This document shows positions 50,576 through 63,790 of a stretch of 64,000 bases of DNA, piece after piece. Position 1 is the first letter of the stretch. Each line of letters starts with the position of its first letter. The notes beneath the pieces are model-generated. The model did no database searches. It worked only from the letters and a program-made list of their open reading frames with translations, and was not told where the DNA came from. The position numbers and the translations under genes are program-made. This stretch comes from Lateolabrax maculatus. Lineage: Eukaryota > Chordata > Actinopteri > Acropomatiformes > Lateolabracidae. The stretch spans positions 18,947,001 to 19,011,000 of the forward strand of contig CM062211.1 of the NCBI GenBank assembly GCA_031216445.1, given 5' to 3'.

Positions 50576-51109
50576 TGGTCTGGCTAACTCAGCTTCATAA
50601 TCATATTTAATGATCACTTTATAGACTTTATGGTCATTTGGATGTTAGTGTGTTTATGTGTTATTATATCTATTATTTCCACCTCATTTATGTAAATTAC
50701 TTTAATGACACTGCGTTAGTTTTAGCTGGTGTAGCTCATAAACTGGCAATTGAGTGTATTTACAGTGGAGGAACAATTCAGATCCTTATTTAAGTAAAAG
50801 TATATAATACCACATTGTGAAAAATAAAAAAAAGTCCCGCATTGAAAATGTTACTTAGAAAGTACTCAAAGTGAAACTTTCATAAAGCTGCTATTCCTCC
50901 ATGAAATGTTTGTACATGAAAAAAGAAAAATGTCAATCGACTGATTAATGGATTCATTGTTTCAGCTGTACTTTTAACATCAGATTGTATAAACTCTTCA
51001 TGTGATGTGTGTGTACAAATGTTATTTTTTAAACTAACTAAAGCTGTCAGACAAATGTAGTGAAGTAAAAACAATATTTACTCTGAGATGTAATTCCTTA
51101 TTATCGGGT

Positions 51110-52080
51110 TGCCCCAATAAGTCTCTAAAGACTCTCCAGCTGATCCAGAATGCGGCTGCACGTGTACTGACAGGAACCAGAAAATTAGAACATATTTCTC
51201 CAATATGAGCTTCTCTGCACTGGCTCCCTGTAAAATCGAATTTAAAATAGAATTAAGAATAGAATTTAAAATCCTCCACCTCACCTACAAAGCTCTTATT
51301 GGTCAGGCACCATCATATCTTAAAGAGCTGATAGTACCGTATTACCCCACTAGAGCACTACGCTCACAGAACACAGGGTTCCTTGTGGTTCCTACAGTCT
51401 CTAAAAGTAGAACAGGATCCAGATCCTTCAGTTACCAAGCTCCTCTCCTGTGGAACCAGCTCCCAGTTTGGGTTCTGGAGGCAGACCCCCTCTCCTCATT
51501 TAAGAGTCTGCTTCAAACGTTCCTCTTTGATAAAGCTTATAGTTAGGGCTGGCTCAGGTGAGTCCTGAACCATCCCTTAGTTATGCTGCTATAGGCCTAG
51601 ACTGCCGGGGGATTTCCCATGATGCACTGAGCTCCTCTCTCCTCTCGTATCCCATTACTGCATGTTACTAACTCCACCTCTTCCTGTAGTTTGGAGCTTT
51701 CGCTCTTCCTGCAGGTGTTTGTGCCTCTGGAGCTGTAGAGTCTGGATCTGTGACTGCAGCCGTCTACTGCCCCCATGTTCCTGCTCCACACTCACTGCTG
51801 CACTGATTATTATTAGTCTGATTTGTTGTCTGTCCTCCCCCTCTCTCTCCCTCTCTCTCCCCTTTCAACCCAACTGGGTGGAGGCAGATGTCCTCCACCC
51901 AGAGCCTGGTTCTGCTCCAGGTTTCTACCTGTTAAAGGGAGTTTTTCCTTCCACTGTCACCAAGTGCTGCTCATGGTGGGAACGGTTGGGTCTGTAAATA
52001 ATATTTAAAAGAGATGAAAAGTGTCCTGAGGTAACTTTTGTTATGATTTGGCACTATACAAATAAAGTTGACTTGACCTG
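51110..52080 (+). mobile_element. 3' end of a non-LTR retrotransposon (LINE fragment)
   Basis: Translated pieces read LQLIQNAAARVLTGTRK, then FKILHLTYKALIGQAPSYL and SFSYQAPLLWNQLPVW, the C-terminal region of fish L2/Rex-type LINE reverse transcriptase ORFs. A 3' UTR follows (gggagtttttccttccactg) and a tail gcactatacaaataaagttg-acttgacc. Truncated at the 5' end and frame-broken, so not functional. Family assignment is tentative. Confidence 0.8.
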
Positions 52081-53914
52081 TACAATGTACAAGTACCTCA
52101 AACTTGTAACAGTACTTGACTAAATGTACTTGTCATTTTGTCATATTCCACCAGTGCTGGGCGTTAACATGAATTATTTTCATTTGTTGTAGTTTCAGGG
52201 AATATTCATCATAGCTGTGTGTCAATTCATAGTCGTCTATAGTTTTTGTGGTGATTTAACTCCTGTATTTGACTCCCTTTCCTTTGGGATTTTAAAGTTG
52301 TAATTGTATATAAATGTGTTTAAGTATCACAATTCGTCTTTGGGATGGTTTAGTTATATTATCCAGATATATGTGCATTGATTATGTTATCTGACTGCAA
52401 GAACCCGGTGAACACTTGATCCGTGTGCAATAATCCACTACCTATATATTCCAAATTATATATACACACATATATACATATATACACACACATATATATA
52501 TATATACACACATATACACATATACAGATTATTTATGTATATATAATGTATATAAAGTATCTTGTGAAAATCTTTCCATATTTATCCAAGCATCTTTGCA
52601 CTATTTCTCCATTTCCTTGTCATTGTTGTTGTGTTTCATGTTCGTATATATACACTTTTGTATATATATTTATATTTGTACATAGTAGTATAATGTTTAT
52701 GCTTACCATTGTTATGCTTTGTTGTCTTTGTTTTCTGTTTATTTGTCTATTTCTGTGTATGAATGTATGTATACACAGCCATACCGCTGATTCTGATTAT
52801 TTCTTTCTCTCTGAGTCCTGCAGGTGTCGGCTTTTCCCTCATTTGAATAACTGGTTTCTTGGTTCCAGTGATACAAAACTGTGTCACTTGTGAAAGTGGA
52901 TTTCATTCAGATTATAATAACACTCATCAAAGGGTTATATTATAACATAAAAAAAGAACAACTGTTAATAAATGGACACACACAGTTTAGAGTATAGAGT
53001 AAGTAGCTCAGCCAGAGGCCTCTAACAACACGAGTGTGTGTGCAGATACTAAGATAACTTTGAAGAAATATTCACAACTGTTTTCATGTTGGGACTATGA
53101 ACAAACATCTCATCTCAAAATCAAACTCTTCCCAGCCTCTTCTGATGTACTTTACAGGGTGTAAGAGGGAAAGACACACAGCAGGGCCTCACACAGACAG
53201 GAGAAGCTTAAAGGCTTAAGGACCAAACTGAAGTATTAAGGGTTACATGACCTCCATATGAGGAGAATCTTCTTCACGATCAGCCTGATTCAACTTTAAC
53301 CCTGAGACCTTCACTCCCAGTTAACACAGGCCTGCAGCCTCTGCAGCAGCCTCCATTGGTTTGCTGCAGTAACAACTGATCTTCCTCAAAGAGTAAAAAA
53401 GTCAAATAAAATGTTGATTTTATGTTCTTTCTCTTCACTGACAGAGTAAATAGTTGAATGCTGTCTACAGTGTGAGTGGATTGTGATAAAGGATAAAACA
53501 AAGTATGAACACAGTGACCGTCTGTCAGAGCAGCTGTAAAGTCCCAACTAACATCTGAGTGTGTTTGCAGACACCAAACTAAACCGTGTTTAATGCAGAA
53601 TGAAGAGCCACACATGACTGTTTTCACTTCGAGTCTCGAAACAAACTTCTCCTCTCTCGGTCTCGCTGCTTTTATTGGTCTTCCGATGTATTTTAAAGCA
53701 TTTAGGAGAGAAATTAGAGGGAAAAGTCACGGAGCGGAGCCTCACACGGCCGCAGTTGGGAGAGGTTTAAAGGCTTCCCGGTGAAAACACAAGGCTGTCC
53801 GAGGCTTTATTTGACCCACATGTGGGGAGAAAGTGCCCCGCTATCCGCTCCGTCCATTTGTACACGTTAGTTGTGTCTCCAGATGTGTATTTTCTACATT
53901 TCTCGGTGAGGAGA

Positions 53915-53921
53915 AAACACA
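53915..53921 (+). promoter_or_regulatory. H1 box (copy 2)
   Basis: AAACACA, about 146 bases before the start codon, followed by a GC-rich tract and TTTAAG at about 53,992. Mirror image of the copy 1 promoter. Confidence 0.65.
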
Positions 53922-54066
53922 AGTGGCTCAGTGTTCGTGCGGCGCGGGCGAGCGGCGGGCCGGGTTGAGTCTCCACGGTTCTCATGGTGTGTTTAAGTGC
54001 CGCTCTGTGCTGGGAGTTCTCCATCAGTCTGCTCTGACTCGCCCGCACCAACTCTCGCTCAGCACG

Positions 54067-54717
54067 ATGGCAGAAGTCGCCCCACCCGCCGCGCCGGTCG
54101 CCCCGGCCAAAGCGCCCAAAGCCCCCAAGAAGAAGGCGGCAGCCAAGCCGGCCAAGAAGAGCGGCCCCGGCGCCAAGGAGCTCGTCCTGAAGGCCGTGAC
54201 CGCCTCCAAGGAGAAGAAAGGAGTCTCCTTCGTCGCGCTGAAGAAGCAGCTGGCCGCTCAGGGCTACGACGTGGAGCACAACAGCGCCCACATTAAACGC
54301 GCCGTCAAGGCTCTGGTTCAGAGCGGAGCCCTCCAGCAGACCAAGGGCACCGGCGCGTCCGGGTCCTTCAAGGCGGGAAAGGCCGCCGAGAAGCCCAAGA
54401 AGGAGGCGAAGAAGCCCGCCGTGAAAGCCAAGAAGGCGGCGGTGAAGAAGTCCGCCGCTAAGAAGCCGACAGCCGCCAAGAAGCTCAAAGCAGCCAAGAC
54501 GACACCCAAGAAGGCGAAGAAACCCGCCGCCGCCGCCGCCGCCAAGAAGTCTGTCAAGAAGGCGACCAAGAGCCCCAAGAAGAAGGTGGTGAAGAAGGCC
54601 GCCACCCCCAAGAAGGCAGCAGCCCCCAAGAAGGCCGCGACCCCCAAGAAAGCAGCCAAGAAGGCGGTCAAAGCCAAACCCAAGAAGGCGGCAGCCAAGA
54701 AACCAGCCAAGAAGTAA
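54067..54717 (+). CDS. Linker histone H1 (copy 2)
   Basis: 216-residue linker histone, identical in protein to copy 1 and divergently oriented to it (starts 6.2 kb apart). Same three-part layout: short Ala/Pro tail, winged-helix domain at about residues 32-105, basic tail ending AKKPAKK. ATG 54,067 chosen for the MAEVAPP N-terminus. The stem-loop starts 25 bases after the stop. Confidence 0.98.
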   Translation: MAEVAPPAAPVAPAKAPKAPKKKAAAKPAKKSGPGAKELVLKAVTASKEKKGVSFVALKKQLAAQGYDVEHNSAHIKRAVKALVQSGALQQTKGTGASGSFKAGKAAEKPKKEAKKPAVKAKKAAVKKSAAKKPTAAKKLKAAKTTPKKAKKPAAAAAAKKSVKKATKSPKKKVVKKAATPKKAAAPKKAATPKKAAKKAVKAKPKKAAAKKPAKK

Positions 54718-54741
54718 AGTCTCCACCTGTTCCTCAACAAC

Positions 54742-54757
54742 GGCTCTTTTAAGAGCC
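54742..54757 (+). promoter_or_regulatory. Histone 3' stem-loop (H1 copy 2)
   Basis: GGCTCTTTTAAGAGCC followed by cagaaagagctc, a good U7 pairing candidate. Confidence 0.95.
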
Positions 54758-55294
54758 ACCACCTCCACAGAAAGAGCTCCGTTCCTGCACACCGTCCCAC
54801 TCTGTCTCTGCCTGTTTCTGTGTTCACACGAGGGAGAGATGCAGCGTAGTTTCAGGTGAAACAGACTATTCACTTTTCTTCTATGAAGATTATTACCATT
54901 TCATACAGAAAGTTTAATAATACAAGACTTGTAACCTGTCCGGGTCAGGAAGGGCCACAGAGATCAGAACCAGCTTTATTTTACAGTTTGACTCAGTGCT
55001 GACAGACCAGACATCAGCTGAAACAGAGAAAACTGCACTGAAACGTGTTTACTGTATAAAGATCATATACATTAACTAGTGCAATGAAACGATCAACAGT
55101 AGTTGTGTTGTAATGAAAATGTGTTAAGTTTGTTGTATAGGTTTATTTCATTTTAAAGTTATTCTTGTTCTGGTTTTATATGGGGTTGTTTTTTTATATA
55201 CATGTTTGAAATAAAGAAAGTGAAAAATCTGATGAACACCGTGAGTGAAGCTGCTGTCAGTGATGAAGGTGGAACATGTCCATGTGAGGAAGGC

Positions 55295-55449
55295 TGTGTG
55301 AGAAATATTAGGATTAGGAAGGAGGAATTCTCATGGACAGAGCAGAGAGGTGTGACTATGACTAATGCTCAACAAATGCTACTGATCCTAAAACAAAACC
55401 TGCAACTTAGAGAAGATCGCGAAAACTATAAGGTGTAGCAACTGTTGGC

Positions 55450-55488
<39 letters not shown>

Positions 55489-56043
55489 GCTGGCCTTGAA
55501 GCTTGACATTTTAAGGAGTGGTCCTGCAGACCAACTGTCTGTATGGAAGAATTTGCCTATAATACGCTTAAATCCACACAATGGAACAGAAATGTCAGAG
55601 AAGAACATCATGTACTATTGTCATGATAAGAAGAAGCAGCAGTTAGAAGATGAGGAGCAGAGTTACCAAAGCAACATGCAAACAGAGGAAGTGTAGGGTT
55701 TCCTCTTCCTTAGGGCTCTGTCTCCTCAGATTGGTGGATTTGTGCCCCAAGAGGCTGGGACCAGCCTGTGCACCAACAAGGAAGAACTAAGTTTAAACCG
55801 CGGTATCTTCCCACCTTTTATTTTGACCAATCAGACAGTTGCACATTTCAATTTAAAACTTTGTGTAATGTTAATGTGAGCGCTCTCTTCCAGGAGGAGA
55901 CACAGGACAGCTCCATGCTGTCTGTGACATTCTGAACAGAGGAGATCCTTGTACAAGACGTTTTTGATTCTCCAATTGCTGTAAACTGAGAATTGGACAT
56001 CTCTGAGACTCTTCTTTCTCAAATCAACGAACATGCTGACAGC
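55295..56043. other. 749-base segment interrupting the right H1 arm
   Basis: Absent from the left arm, where gaggaaggcagcagg is continuous. Contains (AC)n at about 55,454-55,488 and short open frames without recognisable domains. Flanks show only microhomology (ggc/cagcagg) and no clear target-site duplication. Confidence 0.6.
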
Positions 56044-56757
56044 AGCAGGTCGATCTGCTCCATCATGAAGCTGCTTCATCATCTGCTCAGTGTCTCTACA
56101 ACAAGATCCTCCACAGGCTCCTTCAGCTCAACCCCAAAAACATTTCACTTTTTACTTCAATTTTTTCTCACTTTTTTATTTAAATAAGTTGAGGGTTAAT
56201 ACTTGTTACAGCCCTTCACCTTCATAAAAACAAATATTTTAGCATAACATTTTCTGGTTATATGTATATAAATACTTTTTATAAATAGTGTCTGGATAAC
56301 ATGAAGTTCATGAGGACACAACAACAGGAAGTGTGATGCTTGCCTTCCCAACTGTCACAACGACAGATTTCAGTTCTGTGAATACATTTTCATCCTGTTT
56401 TTTTTTTTTTTTTTTTTATTAATAAACGACTATTCATTAAAAAAAAAAGACTGCTGTGTGTTTATTATTCATGATTTACACTGTTATGGTGCTAAATAAA
56501 AAATAATCAACCCTGCAATAAACCCTTAGTTGTTCTGTATATTTGTTCACACAATGTGACCACAAATACAGAATTTTAACGTTAAACCTAAAAACCTAAA
56601 AAACTCTGTATCAGAGGCCTCCAACAACTTCTGAAAGATGGAAAAAGTTTTGCTCCTTTTTCTCATCACTTTAATTCATATATAAAACAATATAAAACAT
56701 TATGCCTTTTATATACATGTCTGTGGAAAAATTTAAAAACCTAACTAAATAAAATGA

Positions 56758-57423
<666 letters not shown>

Positions 57424-57450
57424 ACTGACCGGCCACACACCTCCAACAAC

Positions 57451-57466
57451 GGCTCTTTTAAGAGCC
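57451..57466 (+). promoter_or_regulatory. Histone 3' stem-loop (H3 copy 2)
   Basis: GGCTCTTTTAAGAGCC with the same downstream cagagagctg as copy 1. Confidence 0.95.
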
Positions 57467-57529
57467 ACTCACATCCACCAGAGAGCTGCTTTCCCAACGT
57501 ACCTCACTGAATTGTCACCAATTCCACGT

Positions 57530-58190
57530 AAACAATAAGTGCAATAATGATGCACAAGACACTGTTTAAATACAACCAACACCATAAAAGTAAATTGTAA
57601 TTTACACACTACAATACTGGATGTACATACTGTTGGTTAGACGGTAATCTTACACTGTAACTTCAGGATAATCTTCATTTATAATGTTTATACATAATTA
57701 AACCCAAGGTTTATTAGATGCATTATCAAAATGAAATGCTGTGCAAAATGCATATCCAGCATAACTATGTCCATACATAACAGAATAAGAGTAATTTACA
57801 CAGCAACCAAAACGATCTCGTTTTAACTGAACCGAAAGCAGTAAAATGCACAGCATTGTACATGTGCAACTAAATACATATGAGTGGTTAAGATATACAC
57901 AGCAATTGAATCGTAGCATAAACTATAATACTGCAGGCACCATATGCATACGGTGAACGGATGATATGCAGTTAACACAGTAGTGTTTCATGTACGGACA
58001 CGTGCAGCAGTAACATTAAATTAAGCAACTCAAACTTGCAAAATATACATCCATACACACTGAAGTTTAACAAGAACTACACTATTTAGGATGTTATACT
58101 TTGTACTTGGCAACTGTAACGAATAAATGTACCAGCTGCTTTTCTTTACAGGGATTTGATAAAGTGTCGTATAATACAGAGAGTATGCTC
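57530..58190. other. H3-H4 spacer
   Basis: AT-rich, no gene or notable repeat seen. Confidence 0.6.
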
Positions 58191-58206
58191 AGTAGTGGAG
58201 TTGGGT

Positions 58207-58222
58207 GGCTCTTAAAAGAGCC
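58207..58222 (-). promoter_or_regulatory. Histone 3' stem-loop (H4 copy 2)
   Basis: On the minus strand, GGCTCTTTTAAGAGCC; the ACCCAACTCCACTACTGAG flank is shared with H4 copy 1. Confidence 0.93.
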
Positions 58223-58263
58223 GTTGTGTTGTGTTGTGTCGTGTTGGTCAGGTCGTCGCTGGT

Positions 58264-58641
<378 letters not shown>

Positions 58642-58914
58642 GAGCCGCTCTGCGGACGTAGGTGAGGACTGTGAGCTCACGCTCTGCTGGGCGGCAACAA
58701 CAGCAGAGACTGGTGACGTCACCCCTCCGCCTGAGAACAGACCCAGGAAATGGCTGCTCGTATAAAGTGTCACAGTACAGGTACACACAAAACTACTTTA
58801 CATTATTATTATTATTAGACAAGATTAAATGTGTTCAGTAGTTCTGGCTCTCAAGACAAGAAGAGCTAGTAGAAATCAATCAATCACTACAAACATGTTA
58901 TTCTGAAGTATTTG

Positions 58915-59010
58915 TTTTTATGAAGGTGAGGGGCTGTTCCTGTAAGTGAAATGTTATTGGGGTTCAGCTGAAGAAATCCTGTGGAGGATCTTGTTGTAAA
59001 CTGGGAGACA
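58915..59010 (+). repeat. Third copy of the H1-flank repeat
   Basis: 'ggggttcagctgaagaaatc' to 'gtggaggatcttgttgta' matches 46,510-46,560 (plus) and 56,095-56,140 (minus). Confidence 0.7.
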
Positions 59011-59898
59011 CACACCTTAGTTAATCATACATGTATGATTAACACTCTTAACTTGTATGTGTGTAAAGTGAAAAGCAGATAGCACAATACTTAACTGTTT
59101 TACACACACACACACACACACGACCTTCATACTTAGTTTACATCATATATATGCACACCTGTCTACAACCTGTTTGCATACACACGCACATTTACTACAT
59201 TACTCCACAATCCCTTTCACATTCGTCAACCATGCAGTAGGCTATTTTGATAGCACACAATCAAAGAATATCATTACCAAACAGCTGCTTCACTGTAATA
59301 GAATAAGGGTGAAGAACTTAATATATTGTGTACAGTGTAGCCTAGATAATTACACAAGTTATATCATGCATTTGAATGTATCATGTACAGATTTGATGTA
59401 AAATAGTTCAGTGTGAAGTATACATAGTATCACAATGTGTAAAGACAGGAATCAGGTGCATTAATATGATGCAATGAGTCTTGAGATGATATATTTCTTG
59501 TCATGTATTCCTCCACACTGGGCATTTGAAGTGTGGATGACCACTTGTATTTATATTTAGTAGTTTTTATGCAAACTGTACCAGTGGTGTTCCTGATCCA
59601 GACTGACCAACCACAGGAAAACAAGGGGGGGGGGTCATTGTGTGACAGATGGAAAACTTCCTTTTCCTACACTGGACCACCCAAACACAACAGTATTAGT
59701 TTCAGGAACACATCCACATTTCTGACAGAACAGTAATACTTTGAAACTTCTGCTCACCTCAACACCCCAACACAAAGTTGTTGCACATTATCTCTGCAAC
59801 AGGCTCCAGTCTGGCGTGTTATTAAGAGTAGTAGTAGTCATAAGAATAATAAACATTAGTTGTTGTACAGAAAGTTGCCCTTCAGAGAGAGTGTGTGT

Positions 59899-59914
59899 GG
59901 CTCTTAAAAGAGCC
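59899..59914 (-). promoter_or_regulatory. Histone 3' stem-loop (H2B copy 2)
   Basis: On the minus strand, GGCTCTTTTAAGAGCC followed by cacacactctctctgaagggcaac, matching the 3' flank of H2B copy 1. Confidence 0.93.
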
Positions 59915-59963
59915 GTTGGGTCTGGATGTTGAACCGGGCTGCAGGAGTCTCCTCGGGGCGGCT

Positions 59964-60338
59964 TTACTTGGAGCTGGTGTACTTGGTCACGGCCTTGGTG
60001 CCCTCGGACACGGCGTGCTTGGCCAGCTCTCCGGGCAGCAGCAGGCGGACGGCGGTCTGGATCTCCCTGGAGGTGATGGTGGAGCGCTTGTTGTAGTGAG
60101 CCAGGCGGGAGGCCTCGCCGGCGATGCGCTCGAAGATGTCGTTGACGAAGGAGTTCATGATGCCCATGGCCTTGGAGGAGATGCCGGTGTCGGGGTGCAC
60201 CTGCTTCATCACCTTGTACACGTAGATGGCGTAGCTCTCCTTGCGGGTCTTCCTCCTCTTCTTGTCCTTCTTGCCGGCGGTCTTGGTCACGGCTTTCTTG
60301 GAGCCCTTCTTGGGCGCTTGTTTCGCGGCTTCAGGCAT
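59964..60338 (-). CDS. Histone H2B (copy 2)
   Basis: Core histone H2B, 124 residues, intronless. I start at ATG 60,338 (MPEAAKQAPKKGSK); an in-frame GTG two codons upstream is not used. One residue shorter than copy 1 because of the N-terminal change (PEAAKQ for PEPQPKQ); otherwise identical through AVTKYTSSK. It is the last histone gene on the right. An octamer promoter lies upstream. Confidence 0.98.
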   Translation of the reverse strand: MPEAAKQAPKKGSKKAVTKTAGKKDKKRRKTRKESYAIYVYKVMKQVHPDTGISSKAMGIMNSFVNDIFERIAGEASRLAHYNKRSTITSREIQTAVRLLLPGELAKHAVSEGTKAVTKYTSSK

Positions 60339-60409
60339 TTTCACAACGTCGCTGATCGCAGTGAATTACATGTGATTTGAAGCGCGCTGGCTCTACTTAA
60401 ACACAGTGG

Positions 60410-60447
60410 ATGCAAATGAGACTGTGCTGTTCCCGGTCTCCCATTGG
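60410..60447 (-). promoter_or_regulatory. H2B (copy 2) promoter: octamer and CCAAT
   Basis: On the minus strand, CCAAT (complement of 60,443-60,447) then the octamer ATTTGCAT (complement of 60,410-60,417), then TTTAAG. Same arrangement as copy 1. Confidence 0.85.
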
Positions 60448-60499
60448 CTGATTGTCCGCGAGTCATGTGTTCCTTTCTGGAGACTTCGAGAAGTTTTAA

Positions 60500-63330
60500 T
60501 ATAAACAGACTGAGAGTTAGAGGATATTATTCTTTAATGTGGATGTAATAAAACTTTGAGTTACAGGATAAATCTCATTCTTGTAGTCTTGAAGTCCTTC
60601 CAGAGCCTTAATATGTTGCTGGTTGAATTTAATTTGAACCCTCATGAAGAACAAAATAAGTGAACACACTGTTATATTGTAAAGAATGATTTTCTTTATT
60701 GGCTTTCATTAGTGTTATTTAATATGTTTAGTTGCTTTATTTTTACATGTAATCTAATTTATTTACCTATTGTAATTCATTTGAATGACTTTTCACACAC
60801 AGAACGGACATTTGTGTGTCTGTATGTTTATTCTGTTCAGTTAATTAAAAACAAATGGTGTTTGCTCTTAAAGTGAATGGAGCTGCCTTTTCACTTCATT
60901 GTTAGAGAGAGTTTAACGTGTTTATGATGCTTTAATATTTGCATTATTATTCAAAGACATGTTGAGCGCATCATATCTTTGCTTGTTGAGAATTGAAACG
61001 TTAACAATAAGATTCTTGTAAAATATTGCTTGTATGTATCCTTTTTGTAAAAAGGTGATGAAACTTTCATCTGTTTTTGGGATTACAGTGCAATATTTTG
61101 GACTGATATGATGAGCTTTCTTCAAAGAAGTTTAACTGTTGATTTAAAGACAAATCTGTGCTATTTGTAGTAGGACAGTACAAAATCAAAGCCTGCGCTA
61201 TCTTATTTTACATGTTCGATCTTTGAGAAGAGCCATATCCTTACCAGCCAGCCCCAGGTATACAACTACCACTCTTGTTCATGTTATTTTTATTTGTAAA
61301 AGCCTTGAATTTTAGGCCACAGTAACCCTCTGCACATTGTGTATTTAAATGCACACAACAACATCTGAAATACTGAGATCTGTCCTTTACACTTATCATG
61401 TGTCAAATTAATGTCCATTACATCAATTAAACACTTATTTACAAAGATGCACCATGTCAGTGCAATAAACTGAAACTGAAACAGTAAATGACACCATCTA
61501 GTGGATCAGATCTGACATGGTCAACATCTAACTTGAGTAACTTCCCACTCAAATAACTGCGGTTAATGTTCATCATGTTGATATGTGAATTGTTGAAAAG
61601 ACAGAAAGAAAAACAATTATTTATGAATGAATGAATGAATGAATGAATGTGTAATTCTCTGTAGGCTCAGAACTTAAAGATGACCTAAAAAATGTGATTT
61701 AATAGAGTAAAAAGCGATGTGTTGAATATCCGTTGGTGCCTTTGAATTAGTTCATTAATACTCCTCTCTCAGTGTTAATGTCGTGGTTTTGGTTTAATTG
61801 TTCGGCTCTTTCCACGTATTTAAATCTGGTGCCGTCTGTCAGGGTGGAACAATGCAGGGAACAGAAGAGAGGATGTCAACAGGTACATTTACAGAGAGTT
61901 TAAAGAAAAAGAAAACTGGCACAAGGTAACACACACAAACACACAATGATCTGACAGAGGGACAGAGGAACTAGGCCGGTATATCAGCTGAGGGTCTGAT
62001 GAGGGGATGAGCTGCAGGTGAGGAGAGGGGGGAGTCAGCCAGGTGAGTGCAGGGCTGATGAGGAGTGGGGACAGGTGTGGAGATGGGTGGGGTGGTCAGG
62101 TGATGGAGAGAGGAGGGAGAGTCTGAGGGCGTCTGGTGGAGAGTATGAAGGTGGCAGGTCTGGAGAACAGGAGCCTGAGTGGGACAAAAGAAACAGATCG
62201 GGACGCCGACACTTCGACTTCTTCTCCTGGAAGATGAAGATTCACTTCAGAACTTTTGACATTAATCATACGAAAACAATCATGATCAATAACAACAGCA
62301 ACGTGTCCTCTAAACTGAATGACAAAAAACTTGTGTTTTCTGCTCTGTCACTGCTTTGGATAAGGTTTAATAAGGTTTGGTTAGGGTTAGAAAAACATGC
62401 TAGACACTAACATGAAGAACAAATTATCAGCAATTTAAGTACTTTTGCATGATAAAATTAAACTTTTATTTACTTGTCAAAAAAATAGTTTTAAGTCAAA
62501 TTCATTACGTTAAATATCCCTAAATTAGTGTTTAATCAAATAACCACATAAAAATAAATAAATTCACAAACCACCTCAGTCACCAGAAACAGACATATTT
62601 GAGTTTGTTTCAGTTTATTTCATAACTCTTCTGCATATATTATTAACAATTTAACAAACAGGATTCTTTTTGTTAAAAACACAATGTAACATTAACGGGA
62701 TGAGGTTTAACATGTGATACACTTAAACCACTTATACACAGAACGTCAGAAAACTTTTGGCTTATTCAGACCAATTTGGCAGCGTTGTTTTGGGGAATGG
62801 TGTCAGTAAAGGTACTTGATGGACGGAGGCAGCTTCACGGATGATTCACACTCACAGGCAGCAAAGTCTACGGACTCCAGAAGGGAAACTACCTCCACTA
62901 CAGTTGGCAGAACACGACATCCCTGCTGGGTGGATATGGATGTAGGGCTGAATTCAGTCCAAATCATGCATTTAAAAAAAATAAAGTTACACTTTGCAGG
63001 TACGCCTACAAACAGTCGCTTTTCAAGAAATGTTGAAATATGTCAAAAAATGTTGCAAAATGTGGATTTGATAAAGAAAGTCGCGGGACCACGAGCTCCA
63101 GTTTGTGCCTCTGATGGGATCGTAGTCGACAGTCAAACTATGGCAGCTTTCTGTAAAGGCCCAGTTACACCAAAGTTCAGAAAACGTATTCAAGAGTAGA
63201 TTAAACTGCAGTTTAACTCTGATAGAGGAGCTTCAATAAGTTACGATATCTCATTCTACCTGCTCTTGCTCTTGGTCCAGCCCGTCTTCATACAGAAAAC
63301 GACTACAGTGGTCGATTTTTTAAGATGGTT
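60500..63330. other. Right flank of the histone cluster
   Basis: AT-rich with (TGAA)n at 61,620-61,650 and the partner of the 44.4-kb repeat at about 61,930-62,170. A 127-codon open frame at 62,816-63,199 has no recognisable domain and is probably fortuitous. Confidence 0.6.
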
Positions 63331-63790
63331 AAAATAACTAATGTTTACGTAGGAGGCCTCTCGTCACCCATTGGTTTGTGGATGGTCATTTTAAAACCTA
63401 TTATGGCCGTCGCCATCTTGTTGTTTTGGAGCCAGTGGAGTCACTTCCTTTTGGCCGTTAAAAAGAATGCAGGTTTAAGGCACAGCCTTAATATTTATAA
63501 CTTTAAGTCTTAATATAATTTAAACGGGTGAGTTATATAAAAATTAACCCCTTGTACAGTTGTTATGTACAGGAAAATTAGCAACAGAGACCAAAACCAT
63601 TTTTGTACCAGGCTGTAAACATGTTTATTTCTGCTGTGAAGTTGGGCTTTTTAACACAGGAGTCTATGGGGACTGACTCCCTTCAGGAGCCTCAAGAGGC
63701 CCTTCAGGGAGCTGCAGTTGTTGGCACTTCAGCAGTGGCTTCATTTTTCAGCCCAGGAGGTCGCTGCTTGTAAATGACCTGTTCTGACGT
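63330..63790. repeat. Interspersed fish repeat (ggagtctatggggactgact type)
   Basis: 'atggccgtcgccatcttg', 'ttttggagccagtggagtca', 'acacaggagtctatggggac' and 'ttcatttttcagcccaggag' are strings I associate with an abundant teleost repeat. Boundaries approximate. Confidence 0.55.

Larger units (their letters stand above)
48600..53300. other. Spacer between the two H1 arms
   Basis: AT-rich; holds 240-bp repeat copy 2, the LINE fragment, an (ATATAC)n tract at about 52,455-52,530 and, at 53,130-53,225, a degenerate copy of H1 upstream flank. No gene recognised. Confidence 0.7.
53310..55294. repeat. Right arm of H1 inverted duplication
   Basis: Reverse-complement partner of 46,608-48,598, containing H1 copy 2. 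Beyond 55,294, similarity to the left copy stops for about 750 bases and then resumes at 56,044-56,240 (matching 46,443-46,607). The arm therefore carries an insertion, or the left copy a deletion. Confidence 0.93.

Noticed and set aside
61214..61236. Possible degenerate histone stem-loop (gatctttgagaagagcc)
   Set aside because: Does not form the consensus stem and has no histone sequence nearby.
62816..63199. 127-codon open frame resembling a small protein
   Set aside because: No recognisable motif, codon use like surrounding AT-rich DNA, and next to a repeat; insufficient support for a gene.
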